From Undibacterium sp. (GTDB taxonomy: Bacteria; Pseudomonadota; Gammaproteobacteria; Burkholderiales; Burkholderiaceae_D), in contig NZ_JAUSFI010000070.1 of NCBI RefSeq assembly GCF_030651495.1, forward strand, positions 1 to 64,000: a stretch of 64,000 nt of DNA, in the 5' to 3' direction. Shown piece by piece: positions 22,252 to 34,052 of this stretch. Position 1 is the stretch's first letter. Every line of letters begins with the position of its first letter. The notes beneath the pieces are model-generated. The model saw only the letters and a list, made by a program, of their open reading frames with translations. It did not search any database and was not told the origin of the DNA. Position numbers and translations under genes: made by a program.

Positions 22252-23493
22252 GTGAATCCCCTAGTGAATCCATTCTTAAATAAGCTGCAACCTTACCCGT
22301 TTGAAAAACTAAAACGTCTGTTTGCCGATATCACACCAAATCCTGCCTACACAGCAATTAGTTTGGGCTTGGGAGAACCTAAACATCCAACCCCTAAGTT
22401 TATTCAACAGGCATTGACAGACAATTTAAATGGATTGGCATCTTATCCATCCACGGCTGGATCCGATTCGCTAAGACAGGCGATTTCCGGTTGGCTGGCG
22501 CGACGCTATGCGATACCAGCATTGAATCCGGCGACTCAAATCCTGCCGGTCAATGGCTCGCGCGAAGCCTTGTTTTCTCTGGCACAAACCGTGATTGACC
22601 CAAGTAATAATCAGCATGGCACTCCGCTGGTGCTTTGTCCAAATCCGTTTTACCAAATTTATGAAGGTGCCGCATATCTGGCGGGAGCCGAACCGTATTT
22701 TGCCAATGCTGATCCGGCACGCAATTTCGCCCCCGATTACAAGAGCATTCCTGAAGACATCTGGCGGCGCGTTCAACTGCTATATATTTGCTCCCCAGGT
22801 AACCCGACTGGCGCGGTATTGACACTGGAAGACTGGAAAGAATTATTTGACTTATCCGACCGTTATGATTTTGTCATTGCGGCTGACGAATGTTATTCAG
22901 AAATTTATTTCAAGACTGAGGCACCGCTAGGCAGCCTGCAGGCTGCGCGGGCACTGGGACGCGATACCTATCCACGCCTAATCACTTTATCGAGCTTATC
23001 AAAACGCTCTAATGTACCAGGGATGCGATCCGGTTTCGTGGCAGGCGATGCAGCCATCATTAAGCAATTTTTGCTTTACAGGACTTACCACGGCAGTGCT
23101 ATGAGTCCAAGCATACAATCGGCCTCAATCGCTGCCTGGAATGACGAAGCGCATGTACAAGAAAATCGCGATTTGTACGTAAAAAAATTCGCCCAGGTGA
23201 CCCCGCTATTACAAGAAGTACTCGACGTCAATTTGCCGGATGCAGCATTTTACCTATGGGCAAAGGTGGATAAACTGCTGAGCATTTCCGATACAGACTA
23301 CGCGAAACGGCTTTACCAAGAATATAATGTGACGGTTTTACCAGGCAGTTATCTGGCACGCGATGCCCATGGCATCAACCCCGGGGAAAACCGTATACGC
23401 ATGGCGCTGGTCGCCGATGTCGATGAATGCATAGAGGCGGCGCGACGCATCGTCGCTTTCACTAAAAAATTAGCATCGCAGCAAGCAAAATAA
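22252..23493 (+). CDS. dapC: Succinyldiaminopimelate transaminase
   Basis: Class I/II PLP aminotransferase ('SSLSKRSNVPGMRSGFVAG'), directly upstream of dapD. Confidence 0.92.
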   Translation: MNPLVNPFLNKLQPYPFEKLKRLFADITPNPAYTAISLGLGEPKHPTPKFIQQALTDNLNGLASYPSTAGSDSLRQAISGWLARRYAIPALNPATQILPVNGSREALFSLAQTVIDPSNNQHGTPLVLCPNPFYQIYEGAAYLAGAEPYFANADPARNFAPDYKSIPEDIWRRVQLLYICSPGNPTGAVLTLEDWKELFDLSDRYDFVIAADECYSEIYFKTEAPLGSLQAARALGRDTYPRLITLSSLSKRSNVPGMRSGFVAGDAAIIKQFLLYRTYHGSAMSPSIQSASIAAWNDEAHVQENRDLYVKKFAQVTPLLQEVLDVNLPDAAFYLWAKVDKLLSISDTDYAKRLYQEYNVTVLPGSYLARDAHGINPGENRIRMALVADVDECIEAARRIVAFTKKLASQQAK

Positions 23494-23541
23494 TCACACT
23501 AAATTCGCTCTTATTTACTCAACTTTTATTGGTTTAATCAC

Positions 23542-24369
23542 ATGACTCAACAATTACAACAAATTATCGATCAAGCCTGGGAAGACCGCGCCAATTTCTC
23601 CCCAAAATCCGCACCAGCAGAATTGCGTGAAGCCGTCGCCCATGTGTTATCACAACTGGATAGTGGCACCCTGCGGGTCGCGCAAAAAATCGATGGTGCA
23701 TGGCAGGTCAATCAATGGATCAAGAAAGCTGTTTTATTATCATTCCGCCTAGAAGACAACATCGTCATGCCGTCTGGCGATCACATGCAATTTTACGATA
23801 AAGTACCCACCAAATTCGCCAACTACACCGCCGAAGATTTCGCCAAAGGCGGCTTTCGCGTGGTACCGCCAGCGGTCGCACGGCGCGGCAGCTTTATCGC
23901 GAAAAACGTTGTATTGATGCCTTCGTACGTCAATATCGGTGCTTACGTCGATGAAGGCGCAATGGTTGACACTTGGGCTACCGTCGGTTCTTGCGCACAA
24001 ATCGGCAAGAACGTGCATTTATCTGGGGGCGTTGGCATCGGTGGCGTTTTGGAGCCGATGCAGGCGAATCCAACCATTATTGAGGACAACTGTTTTATTG
24101 GCGCCCGTTCAGAAGTGGTCGAAGGCGTCATCGTAGAAGAAAATTCTGTTATTTCTATGGGAGTCTATATTGGCCAATCCACAAAAATTTATGATCGCGC
24201 CACTGGCGAAGTGAGCTATGGTCGCATCCCTTCCGGCTCGGTCGTTGTTTCAGGCAACCTTCCGTCCGCAGATGGAAAATATAGCTTGTATTGCGCCGTC
24301 ATTGTTAAGCGTGTTGATGCCCAAACACGTTCCAAAACCAGTATCAATGAGTTGCTACGCGGCGTTTAG
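23542..24369 (+). CDS. dapD: 2,3,4,5-tetrahydropyridine-2,6-dicarboxylate N-succinyltransferase
   Basis: Hexapeptide-repeat acyltransferase '[43 protein letters not shown]'. Confidence 0.97.
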   Translation: MTQQLQQIIDQAWEDRANFSPKSAPAELREAVAHVLSQLDSGTLRVAQKIDGAWQVNQWIKKAVLLSFRLEDNIVMPSGDHMQFYDKVPTKFANYTAEDFAKGGFRVVPPAVARRGSFIAKNVVLMPSYVNIGAYVDEGAMVDTWATVGSCAQIGKNVHLSGGVGIGGVLEPMQANPTIIEDNCFIGARSEVVEGVIVEENSVISMGVYIGQSTKIYDRATGEVSYGRIPSGSVVVSGNLPSADGKYSLYCAVIVKRVDAQTRSKTSINELLRGV

Positions 24370-24422
24370 TCCATCACGCCTCATCAACAATCACATTATT
24401 TGATTTCAGGACAGGAAAAATC

Positions 24423-25559
24423 ATGGCAATGGACCGATTATTTCAGTTAATGAAAGAAAAACATGCATCTGATATGTTTTTTGCCATCAACTCGCCCATC
24501 CACCTCAAGCTGAACGGAAACCTGCTTCCCATCAATCAGCAAAAGTTGGATCAGGCGGGGATTCTGTCCCTGTTAAATGAAGTAGTCTCACCTGAAGATA
24601 TGGAAATATTGGAGCGTGAAAACGAGCTAAATATTGGCATCGGGGCACCCGGCATAGGCCGGTTCCGGCTATCTGCTTTCCGTCAGCGAGGTTCGATTTC
24701 TGCGGTATTTCGTTTCGTACCGGGACATATCCCCGCACTCAACACCTTAAACTTGCCGCCGATTCTGTCAGAATTGATCATGGAAAAACGTGGTCTTATC
24801 TTACTGGTCGGTGCCACGGGTTCGGGCAAGTCAACCACGATTGCCTCGATGCTCGATTACCGCAATGAAGTCAGAACCGGGCATATTCTTACCTTAGAAG
24901 ATCCAATTGAGTATCTGTTTAAAAGCAAGAAATCGATAGTCAATCAGCGGGAAATCGGCACTGACTCGGACAGTCTTAAAATTGCGCTGAGAAATTCGTT
25001 ACGCCAGGCACCCGACTGCATCTTGATTGGCGAAATTCGTGATCTGGAAACCATGCTGGCTGCGATTGCCTATGCACAATCAGGACATTTGGTACTCGCA
25101 ACACTTCATGCAAATAACAGTTACCAAGCGCTAAACCGGATTATTAGTTTCTTTCCGATGGAAAACCGCGGTGCTTTGTTATTGGATTTATCGTCCTCCA
25201 TACGTGCCATTATTTCGCAGCGTCTAGTGCGTGCTACCGATGGTGGTCGTTGCGCTGCAGTAGAAATCATGCTCAATACACGCTACGTGGCCGAATTGAT
25301 AGAACAGGGCGACATATTTCAAATCAAGGAAGCGATTGAGAAAAGTCTCTCTCCCGGCTCGCAAACTTTTGAACGGGCTTTAATGCAATTGATTAAGGAT
25401 GGACTGATTAGTCAGGAAGAGGGAATTGCCAATGCGGACTCTGCCAACAATTTGCTATGGCTACTCAATAACGAAGCGGCAGCAGCGACAATAGAACCGG
25501 TTATCGAGCCAGAGAAAAAGGATGAAGCATCGTTCACTGAGTTCACCTTGAGCATGTAA
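24423..25559 (+). CDS. pilU: PilT/PilU-type twitching motility ATPase
   Basis: 'LVGATGSGKSTTIASMLDYRN', 'ILTLEDPIEYLF', 'LIGEIRDLETMLAAIAYAQSGHLVLATLHAN'. Confidence 0.88.
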   Translation: MAMDRLFQLMKEKHASDMFFAINSPIHLKLNGNLLPINQQKLDQAGILSLLNEVVSPEDMEILERENELNIGIGAPGIGRFRLSAFRQRGSISAVFRFVPGHIPALNTLNLPPILSELIMEKRGLILLVGATGSGKSTTIASMLDYRNEVRTGHILTLEDPIEYLFKSKKSIVNQREIGTDSDSLKIALRNSLRQAPDCILIGEIRDLETMLAAIAYAQSGHLVLATLHANNSYQALNRIISFFPMENRGALLLDLSSSIRAIISQRLVRATDGGRCAAVEIMLNTRYVAELIEQGDIFQIKEAIEKSLSPGSQTFERALMQLIKDGLISQEEGIANADSANNLLWLLNNEAAAATIEPVIEPEKKDEASFTEFTLSM

Positions 25560-25567
25560 ATTTTTTT

Positions 25568-27075
<1,508 letters not shown>

Positions 27076-27083
27076 TTACTGAC

Positions 27084-28004
27084 ATGACCACTCACGCCCG
27101 CCCTTCCGTTCTTCCATCCCAGACCTTTCTGACCCTGCGCGACCTATTGCGCTATGCGGTAACCCGCTTCAATTCAGCAAAACTATTTTTTGGCCATGGC
27201 AGCGCCAATGCACTGGACGAAGCGGCTTATTTACTGCTACATACACTGCATTTGCCGCTGGATAAAATTGACCCTTTTCTGGATGCAAGGCTGTTACCAG
27301 AAGAAATCAAGGCGGCGCTGGCTATGATAGAGCGCCGCGCCGTTGAGCGCGTTCCCGCTTCTTACCTGACCAATGAAGCCTGGTTAGGCACCTATAACTT
27401 TTATGTCGATGAGCGTGTAATCGTGCCGCGTTCCTTTATTGCCGAACTGATCCCTGAACATTTCTCACCTTGGGTACAAGACCCGGATGCGATCACCGAC
27501 ATTCTGGAATTGTGCACCGGTTCTGGCTGCCTGCCAATTATGCTGGCAGATGCCTTCAGTAATGCACAGGTGGATGCGGTCGATATTTCCGCCGATGCCT
27601 TGGCCGTGGCGCAGCGCAATGTCGACACTTACGAATTACAAGACCGGATCAGCTTGATATCTTCCGATCTGTACACCAATGTCCCGAATAAAAAATACGA
27701 TCTGATCATCACGAATCCACCGTATGTAAATACGGATTCAATGGATAAACTGCCACAAGAATATTTGCACGAGCCGCAAATTGCACTGGCAGGCGGCACT
27801 GACGGTATGGATTTGGTACGCAAGATCGTCGCGGGCGCAGCGCAGCGTCTGAAACCGAATGGTATACTGATGGTAGAAATCGGTAATGAGCGCGCCTTTG
27901 CCGAGCAAGCTTTTGGCCATCTTGATCTGACCTGGCTCTCCACTAGCGCTGGTGATGACATGGTTTTTTTACTCCATGCCGAGCAACTTCAGAAGGCCGT
28001 CTAG
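27084..28004 (+). CDS. prmB: 50S ribosomal protein L3 N(5)-glutamine methyltransferase
   Basis: 'ILELCTGSGCLPIMLA', 'DLIITNPPYVN', PrmB-like N-terminus. Confidence 0.93.
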   Translation: MTTHARPSVLPSQTFLTLRDLLRYAVTRFNSAKLFFGHGSANALDEAAYLLLHTLHLPLDKIDPFLDARLLPEEIKAALAMIERRAVERVPASYLTNEAWLGTYNFYVDERVIVPRSFIAELIPEHFSPWVQDPDAITDILELCTGSGCLPIMLADAFSNAQVDAVDISADALAVAQRNVDTYELQDRISLISSDLYTNVPNKKYDLIITNPPYVNTDSMDKLPQEYLHEPQIALAGGTDGMDLVRKIVAGAAQRLKPNGILMVEIGNERAFAEQAFGHLDLTWLSTSAGDDMVFLLHAEQLQKAV

Positions 28005-28069
28005 TGTGAAATAAGCCGTAAAAAGCATCAAAAAATTTGCATACTCCCCCATAGTATGAGCATTACATT

Positions 28070-28108
28070 GCTGGAGCCGCACATAGATTGTGCGGCTCCA
28101 GCGTTTTT
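28070..28108 (+). terminator. Intrinsic terminator downstream of prmB
   Basis: GCTGGAGCCGCACA-TAGAT-TGTGCGGCTCCAGC (14-bp perfect stem) then GTTTTT. Confidence 0.85.
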
Positions 28109-28179
28109 AGACAGATACTCCCCCTTTTATTCGTTTAAGTACGAATTTATTACGAATTAATTAATTAAGTAAGTAAATA

Positions 28180-30156
28180 ATGATACGTTTTCTCCAAGTC
28201 GTTCTGGCTCGTGGTACCAAACCTTTGTTCGACAATGTCGATATCACGCTTAACCCTGGCGACAAGATCGGCCTGATCGGTTCCAACGGTGCCGGCAAAT
28301 CGAGCCTGTTTGCGATGTTACGCGGTGAACTGCACCCTGATCAAGGCAGCATAGAATTTCCAGCTAAATGGCAATTGGCCCACGTTGCCCAAGAAACCCC
28401 GGCACTGGATCGCTCAGCGATTGACTATGCGATTGATGGCGACGTCACCTTACGCAAACTGGAAGCCCAGTTGGCCGAACTGGAAAGCCAGCCAGAGAGC
28501 ATGGAAAATGGTATCGCGATCGGTGAAATGTACGGCGCCCTAGCCGACGCCGACGCCTATACCGTGCGCCCACGTGGCGAGCAGCTGTTATTGGGCTTGG
28601 GCTTTACCATCGACCAGATGGAACAATCGGTCGCCAGTTTTTCCGGCGGCTGGCGCATGCGCCTGAATCTGGCGCAAGCCCTGATGTGCAAATCCGACTT
28701 GCTGCTGCTCGATGAACCGACCAACCATCTGGATCTGGATGCCATCATCTGGCTGGAAGACTGGCTGAAACGCTATGCCGGCACGCTCATCATCATTTCC
28801 CATGATAGAGATTTCCTCGATGGCGTAGTCAACGTCATTGCGCATATCGACGAGCGCAAGCTAAAACGCTATTCCGGCAATTATTCCTCTTTCGAGCGCC
28901 AGCGCGTTGCCCAATTGATACTGGCGCAGAGTGCGATCGAAAAGCAAACCCGCAAACGCGATCATTTGCAATCCTTCATTTCGCGTTTTGCCGCCAAGGC
29001 AAGTAAAGCCAAGCAGGCACAAAGCCGTATCAAAGCCCTGGCCAAGATGGAAGAACTGGCACCCTTACGTGCCGCGGCCGAATTTTCTTTTGAGTTCCGC
29101 GAACCGCTCAGCGCCCCGAATCCTATGCTGGTGATGGAAGACGTCGATTGCGGTTACCGCATAGAGTCGAAAACCGACCATAGCTTTACCGAAAAGAAAA
29201 TCGTCGGCGATGTGAAGTTTTCTTTGCAAATTGGCCAGCGGATTGGCTTACTCGGCGTCAATGGGGCCGGTAAATCGACCCTGATCAAGACCCTGGTCGG
29301 CGACATTGCACCGCTCTCTGGCACCATGCTGACCGGCAAGGGCCTGTCGATCGGTTACTTCGCCCAGCATCAGGTAGAAATGCTGCGCCATAACGAATCA
29401 CCTCTGTGGCATCTGGCGCACATCGCGCCCGGCATCCGCGAGCAAGAATTGCGCAATTTCCTCGGTGGTTTCAACTTCCCGGGCAACATGGTAACTAGCC
29501 CGATCGCGCCCTTCTCCGGTGGCGAAAAAGCCCGCCTGGCACTGGCGATGATCGTCTGGCAGCGCCCTAACCTGTTGCTGCTCGATGAACCGACCAACCA
29601 TCTGGACCTGGAAACCCGCGAAGCCCTGACCGATGCCCTGGCGCAATTTGAGGGCACCCTGGTCGTGGTGTCGCATGACCGCCATTTATTGCGCGCCACC
29701 ACCGACCAGTTCATCATCGTTGCTGACGGCAAGCTAGAGCCCTTCGACGGCGATCTGGACGACTACAAAGACTGGCTATTTAAAAATAAATTGGCCAAGG
29801 CAGCGGCCCAACCTTTGCCTGAAAGTAAAAAAGCCGAGTCATTACCGCTTGCCAAGCCGATTCCGGTTGCCGAGAATAAAGAGCAACGCCGCAAGGAAAG
29901 CGAAGATAAGCAAAAGCTCAGCGCGCAACGCAAGCCGATAGAAAACCAGATCAAAAAACTGGAAGAGCAGATAGCCAAGCTGACCGCTAAAAAGCAGGCA
30001 ACCGCTACGCAACTAGAGGACAGCGCGATCTATAACGACGCGAATAAAGACAAACTCAAAGCCTTATTGCTAGACCAGGCGTATCTGGTTAAAGAGTTGG
30101 GCGAAATTGAAGCTGACTGGCTGGAGCAACAAGAATTTTTGGAAGCAGTGGGCTAA
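28180..30156 (+). CDS. yheS: ABC-F family ATPase (YheS-like)
   Basis: Two Walker A sites (GSNGAGKSS, GVNGAGKST), two SGG signatures and 'LLLLDEPTNHLDL', no TM segments, charged C-terminal tail. Confidence 0.9.
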   Translation: MIRFLQVVLARGTKPLFDNVDITLNPGDKIGLIGSNGAGKSSLFAMLRGELHPDQGSIEFPAKWQLAHVAQETPALDRSAIDYAIDGDVTLRKLEAQLAELESQPESMENGIAIGEMYGALADADAYTVRPRGEQLLLGLGFTIDQMEQSVASFSGGWRMRLNLAQALMCKSDLLLLDEPTNHLDLDAIIWLEDWLKRYAGTLIIISHDRDFLDGVVNVIAHIDERKLKRYSGNYSSFERQRVAQLILAQSAIEKQTRKRDHLQSFISRFAAKASKAKQAQSRIKALAKMEELAPLRAAAEFSFEFREPLSAPNPMLVMEDVDCGYRIESKTDHSFTEKKIVGDVKFSLQIGQRIGLLGVNGAGKSTLIKTLVGDIAPLSGTMLTGKGLSIGYFAQHQVEMLRHNESPLWHLAHIAPGIREQELRNFLGGFNFPGNMVTSPIAPFSGGEKARLALAMIVWQRPNLLLLDEPTNHLDLETREALTDALAQFEGTLVVVSHDRHLLRATTDQFIIVADGKLEPFDGDLDDYKDWLFKNKLAKAAAQPLPESKKAESLPLAKPIPVAENKEQRRKESEDKQKLSAQRKPIENQIKKLEEQIAKLTAKKQATATQLEDSAIYNDANKDKLKALLLDQAYLVKELGEIEADWLEQQEFLEAVG

Positions 30157-30191
30157 TCCACTCTGAAGTCAATTTACAGGGGAAATATCCT

Positions 30192-31304
30192 ATGAGCGCG
30201 CTGTTTTCGACTTATGCACTTGGGCAACTTCAGCTAAAAAATCGGATTGCGATTGCGCCCATGTGTCAGTACTCGGCCAAAAACGGTTTAGCTACCGACT
30301 GGCATATGTTTCATCTCGGCGCACTGGCACTATCTGGTGCCGGCTTACTGTGTATCGAAGCCACTGCCGTAGAAGCCACAGGCCGAATCACACCGGCTGA
30401 TCTGGGTCTGTGGTCAGATGAAACCGAAGCCGCGCTGACCAAGGTATTGACGGCAATCCGTCAATACTCCGACATGCCAATTGCGATTCAGCTTGCACAT
30501 GCTGGTCGTAAGGCATCTAGCCAGGTGCCTTGGGATGGCGGCCAATTGATAACGCCTGCAGACGGCGGCTGGCAAACCAGCGCCCCTTCCGCAATCGCGC
30601 ACGGAGTAGCAGAACAACCACCAGTGGCGCTGGATCGTGCCGGCTTAGTGCGCGTGCGTGATGCCTTTGTGAACGCGGCATTACGCGCCCATCGCATGGG
30701 GATAGAGGCAATCGAAATTCATGCCGCACATGGTTATTTGCTGCACCAGTTTTTATCGCCGTTAGCCAATCATCGTGAAGATGAATATGGTGGATCATTA
30801 GATAACCGCATGCGTTTCCCCCTGGAAATCTTCGATGCGATTCGCGCAGCACTCCCCACCGAAAAAGTCGTCGGCATCAGAGTCTCGGCGACCGACTGGG
30901 TTAATGGAGGATGGGATCTTGAGCAATGTCTGGTATTTGCCGACGTATTGCAACAACGCGCCTGCTCCTTTATTCACGTCTCTAGTGGCGGCATCTCTGC
31001 ACAACAAATAATCCCGTTAGCCCCCGGCTACCAGGTCCATTTTGCCGAACAAATCAGGCAACAGACAGGCATGCCGACCATTGCTGTTGGCATGATCACC
31101 GAAGCCGAACACGCCGAATCGATTGTCGCCTCTGGCAAGGCCGATATGGTCGCGCTGGCCAGAGGCATCTTGTACGACCCGCATTGGCCATGGCATGCCG
31201 CGGCCAGGCTTGGCGCTAGCGTGCAAGTCCCACCGCAATATTGGCGCTCACAACCGGCAGCCTACAAAAATTTGTTTGGCCCTACTAAAATCGGGCAGCG
31301 TTAA
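30192..31304 (+). CDS. NADH:flavin oxidoreductase, Old Yellow Enzyme family (YqjM-like)
   Basis: 'KNRIAIAPMCQYSAKNGLATDWHMFHLG', 'GIEAIEIHAAHGYLLHQFLSPLANHREDEYGGSLDNRMRFPLEI'. Confidence 0.92.
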   Translation: MSALFSTYALGQLQLKNRIAIAPMCQYSAKNGLATDWHMFHLGALALSGAGLLCIEATAVEATGRITPADLGLWSDETEAALTKVLTAIRQYSDMPIAIQLAHAGRKASSQVPWDGGQLITPADGGWQTSAPSAIAHGVAEQPPVALDRAGLVRVRDAFVNAALRAHRMGIEAIEIHAAHGYLLHQFLSPLANHREDEYGGSLDNRMRFPLEIFDAIRAALPTEKVVGIRVSATDWVNGGWDLEQCLVFADVLQQRACSFIHVSSGGISAQQIIPLAPGYQVHFAEQIRQQTGMPTIAVGMITEAEHAESIVASGKADMVALARGILYDPHWPWHAAARLGASVQVPPQYWRSQPAAYKNLFGPTKIGQR

Positions 31305-31327
31305 ACGCAAGTCTTTTGTTAGCACCG

Positions 31328-31396
31328 CCACCGCGCATTATCCATGCGGCCTGCAGACCAGATAGGCTGGAAACCCGCATGGATAATGCGCGGTGG
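31328..31396. repeat. Long inverted repeat element, copy A (22-bp perfect arms, 25-nt loop)
   Basis: CCACCGCGCATTATCCATGCGG (31328-31349) / CCGCATGGATAATGCGCGGTGG (31375-31396). The 21-nt ATAGGCTGGAAACCCGCATGG (31362-31382) is identical in copy B. Confidence 0.85.
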
Positions 31397-31478
31397 GCTA
31401 GGTCACTTTTGAGTTTTAAAAAAATAAGGCGCAGCATAAGATAGATTTAACAGGCGCCCTTTTTTAATGATGCTGAAT

Positions 31479-32738
31479 CTATTTATCAGAAAAATAGATT
31501 TGCAAATTTTCTTGTAAGCCTTCGTCAATAACGCGACCAACAAGATTTGATAATTCGCTTGATTTGGCGACATCAAACACAAACAAGCGATAGACGTCAG
31601 ATAACGTCAAGGCAGCAGGATTAACCGCAAAGATCCATCGTTCTGCCCCTGTATTGGCTTTGCGCCACCATACTCGTTGAGATATTGGCGAGACATCAGA
31701 AACAACTCTGGCGACCCACCCGACATCAAGCATTTTTTCCAGCAAACCTTCAATTTCATCCAGGCCAAAACGTGTCGCAATGCGAATACTGCCGACATCA
31801 ACTGCAGCACCAGCGCTAGAACTTCTGGCGCTAATTAACACCTTCAAGACGGCAATCGCATCCTCAAAAGCACTGCCCGGCGAAGGTACATGCCACCATC
31901 GCTCAAACTTGACAATGGGTAGTGATGCCGCGATCACCGCACCCAACAGGGTAATCAGCCAGGACAGATAAATCCATACTAAAAAAATCGGTACGGCGGC
32001 GAGTGCACCGTACACCACAGTATAGGTGGGAAAACGAATGACGAATATGGCAAACAGCCGCTTGGATATTTCAAAAGCAATCGCAGCAAACAAGCCGCCC
32101 CAAGCCGCATCACGCCAATCGACGGTGCGGTTCGGTACAGTGAGGTAAAGCAAGGAGAATGCAACGGTGGTAAAAAATACTGACACCAAGGTGTAAAACA
32201 CGCCGCCAATAAAGGGCACCACACTGACTACTCCACTCGTAGCAGAAAAAAGATACGAGGTTACTGTCAGCGACACACCGATCAACAATGGCCCCAAAGT
32301 CACGATCGCCCAATACACCAGTATCCGTTGAATGGCAGGGCGACTTCGCTTTACATGCCAAATTTGATTGAAGGACTGGTCTATCATCGACATGGTCGCC
32401 ACAGCAGTCACAATCAGCACGACACCGCCGACCGCAGAGAGTCTGGTGGCTTTGGTCGCAAACTGTGTCAAATAGCCGAGTACCGTGTTTGAGATGCCCT
32501 TAGGCATCAGGCTTTGGATAAAGTACGCTTCCAACGAAGTCCTGAAGCTATTAAACAAGGGAAAAGCGGTAAATATTGCTAGCGCAATCGTTAATATCGG
32601 CACCAGCGCCAATACCGTTGTAAAAGTTAAACTTCCCGCTACTTGCGGCAACCGTCCCTCTTTAAGCCGCTGATGTGCAAACCAGAATAGGTTGCGTATT
32701 TGTGTCCACGATAATCCGCGCATAAAAATTTGACTCAA
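31479..32738 (-). CDS. YihY/UPF0761 family inner membrane protein
   Basis: 'RLKEGRLPQVAGSLTFTTVLALVPILTIALAIF' and multiple TM segments typical of YihY. Confidence 0.9.
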   Translation of the reverse strand: MSQIFMRGLSWTQIRNLFWFAHQRLKEGRLPQVAGSLTFTTVLALVPILTIALAIFTAFPLFNSFRTSLEAYFIQSLMPKGISNTVLGYLTQFATKATRLSAVGGVVLIVTAVATMSMIDQSFNQIWHVKRSRPAIQRILVYWAIVTLGPLLIGVSLTVTSYLFSATSGVVSVVPFIGGVFYTLVSVFFTTVAFSLLYLTVPNRTVDWRDAAWGGLFAAIAFEISKRLFAIFVIRFPTYTVVYGALAAVPIFLVWIYLSWLITLLGAVIAASLPIVKFERWWHVPSPGSAFEDAIAVLKVLISARSSSAGAAVDVGSIRIATRFGLDEIEGLLEKMLDVGWVARVVSDVSPISQRVWWRKANTGAERWIFAVNPAALTLSDVYRLFVFDVAKSSELSNLVGRVIDEGLQENLQIYFSDK

Positions 32739-32838
32739 TTCTTTATCGATACGTTACTCATTTTACTCATGAAATTTTCTAAACATTCAGTTATCGGTCA
32801 ATTGCACATTGGTATGTGCCAACGAATTGGATTGATAG

Positions 32839-33635
<797 letters not shown>

Positions 33636-33636
<1 letters not shown>

Positions 33637-34019
33637 TGAACGAATCTAAACAACACTCATTTTATTTGCTGGCATGTGCCAGCCTCATTGCCCTCATTAC
33701 ACTTCTTATTTTATGGGAAATGATTTTAGCTCCCTTGCGGCCAGGTGGCTCTTGGATGGTCATTAAGGTAATACCCCTCTTATTCCCATTACGCGGCATA
33801 CTGAAACGGCAGATTTACACTATGCAATGGTCATCCATGCTCATTTTGCTGTATTTTACCGAGGGCGTGGTGAGAGCAGGAAGCGACAAACTTCCGTTGT
33901 CGAGCATGCTTGCCTGGGTGGAAATTATTTTTTCGGTCATTTTCTTTTTCAGCACTATTTTGTATCTTCGCCCATATAAAAAAGAGGCAAAAAAAGCCTC
34001 AAAAGAAGCGGCCAAATAG
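33636..34019 (+). CDS. DUF2069-like small membrane protein
   Basis: Overlaps wrbA stop (TAATG); several TM segments, Lys-rich tail. Confidence 0.8.
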
Positions 34020-34052
34020 TAGTGCAGAGATAGTTATCAATAAATCTTAAAT

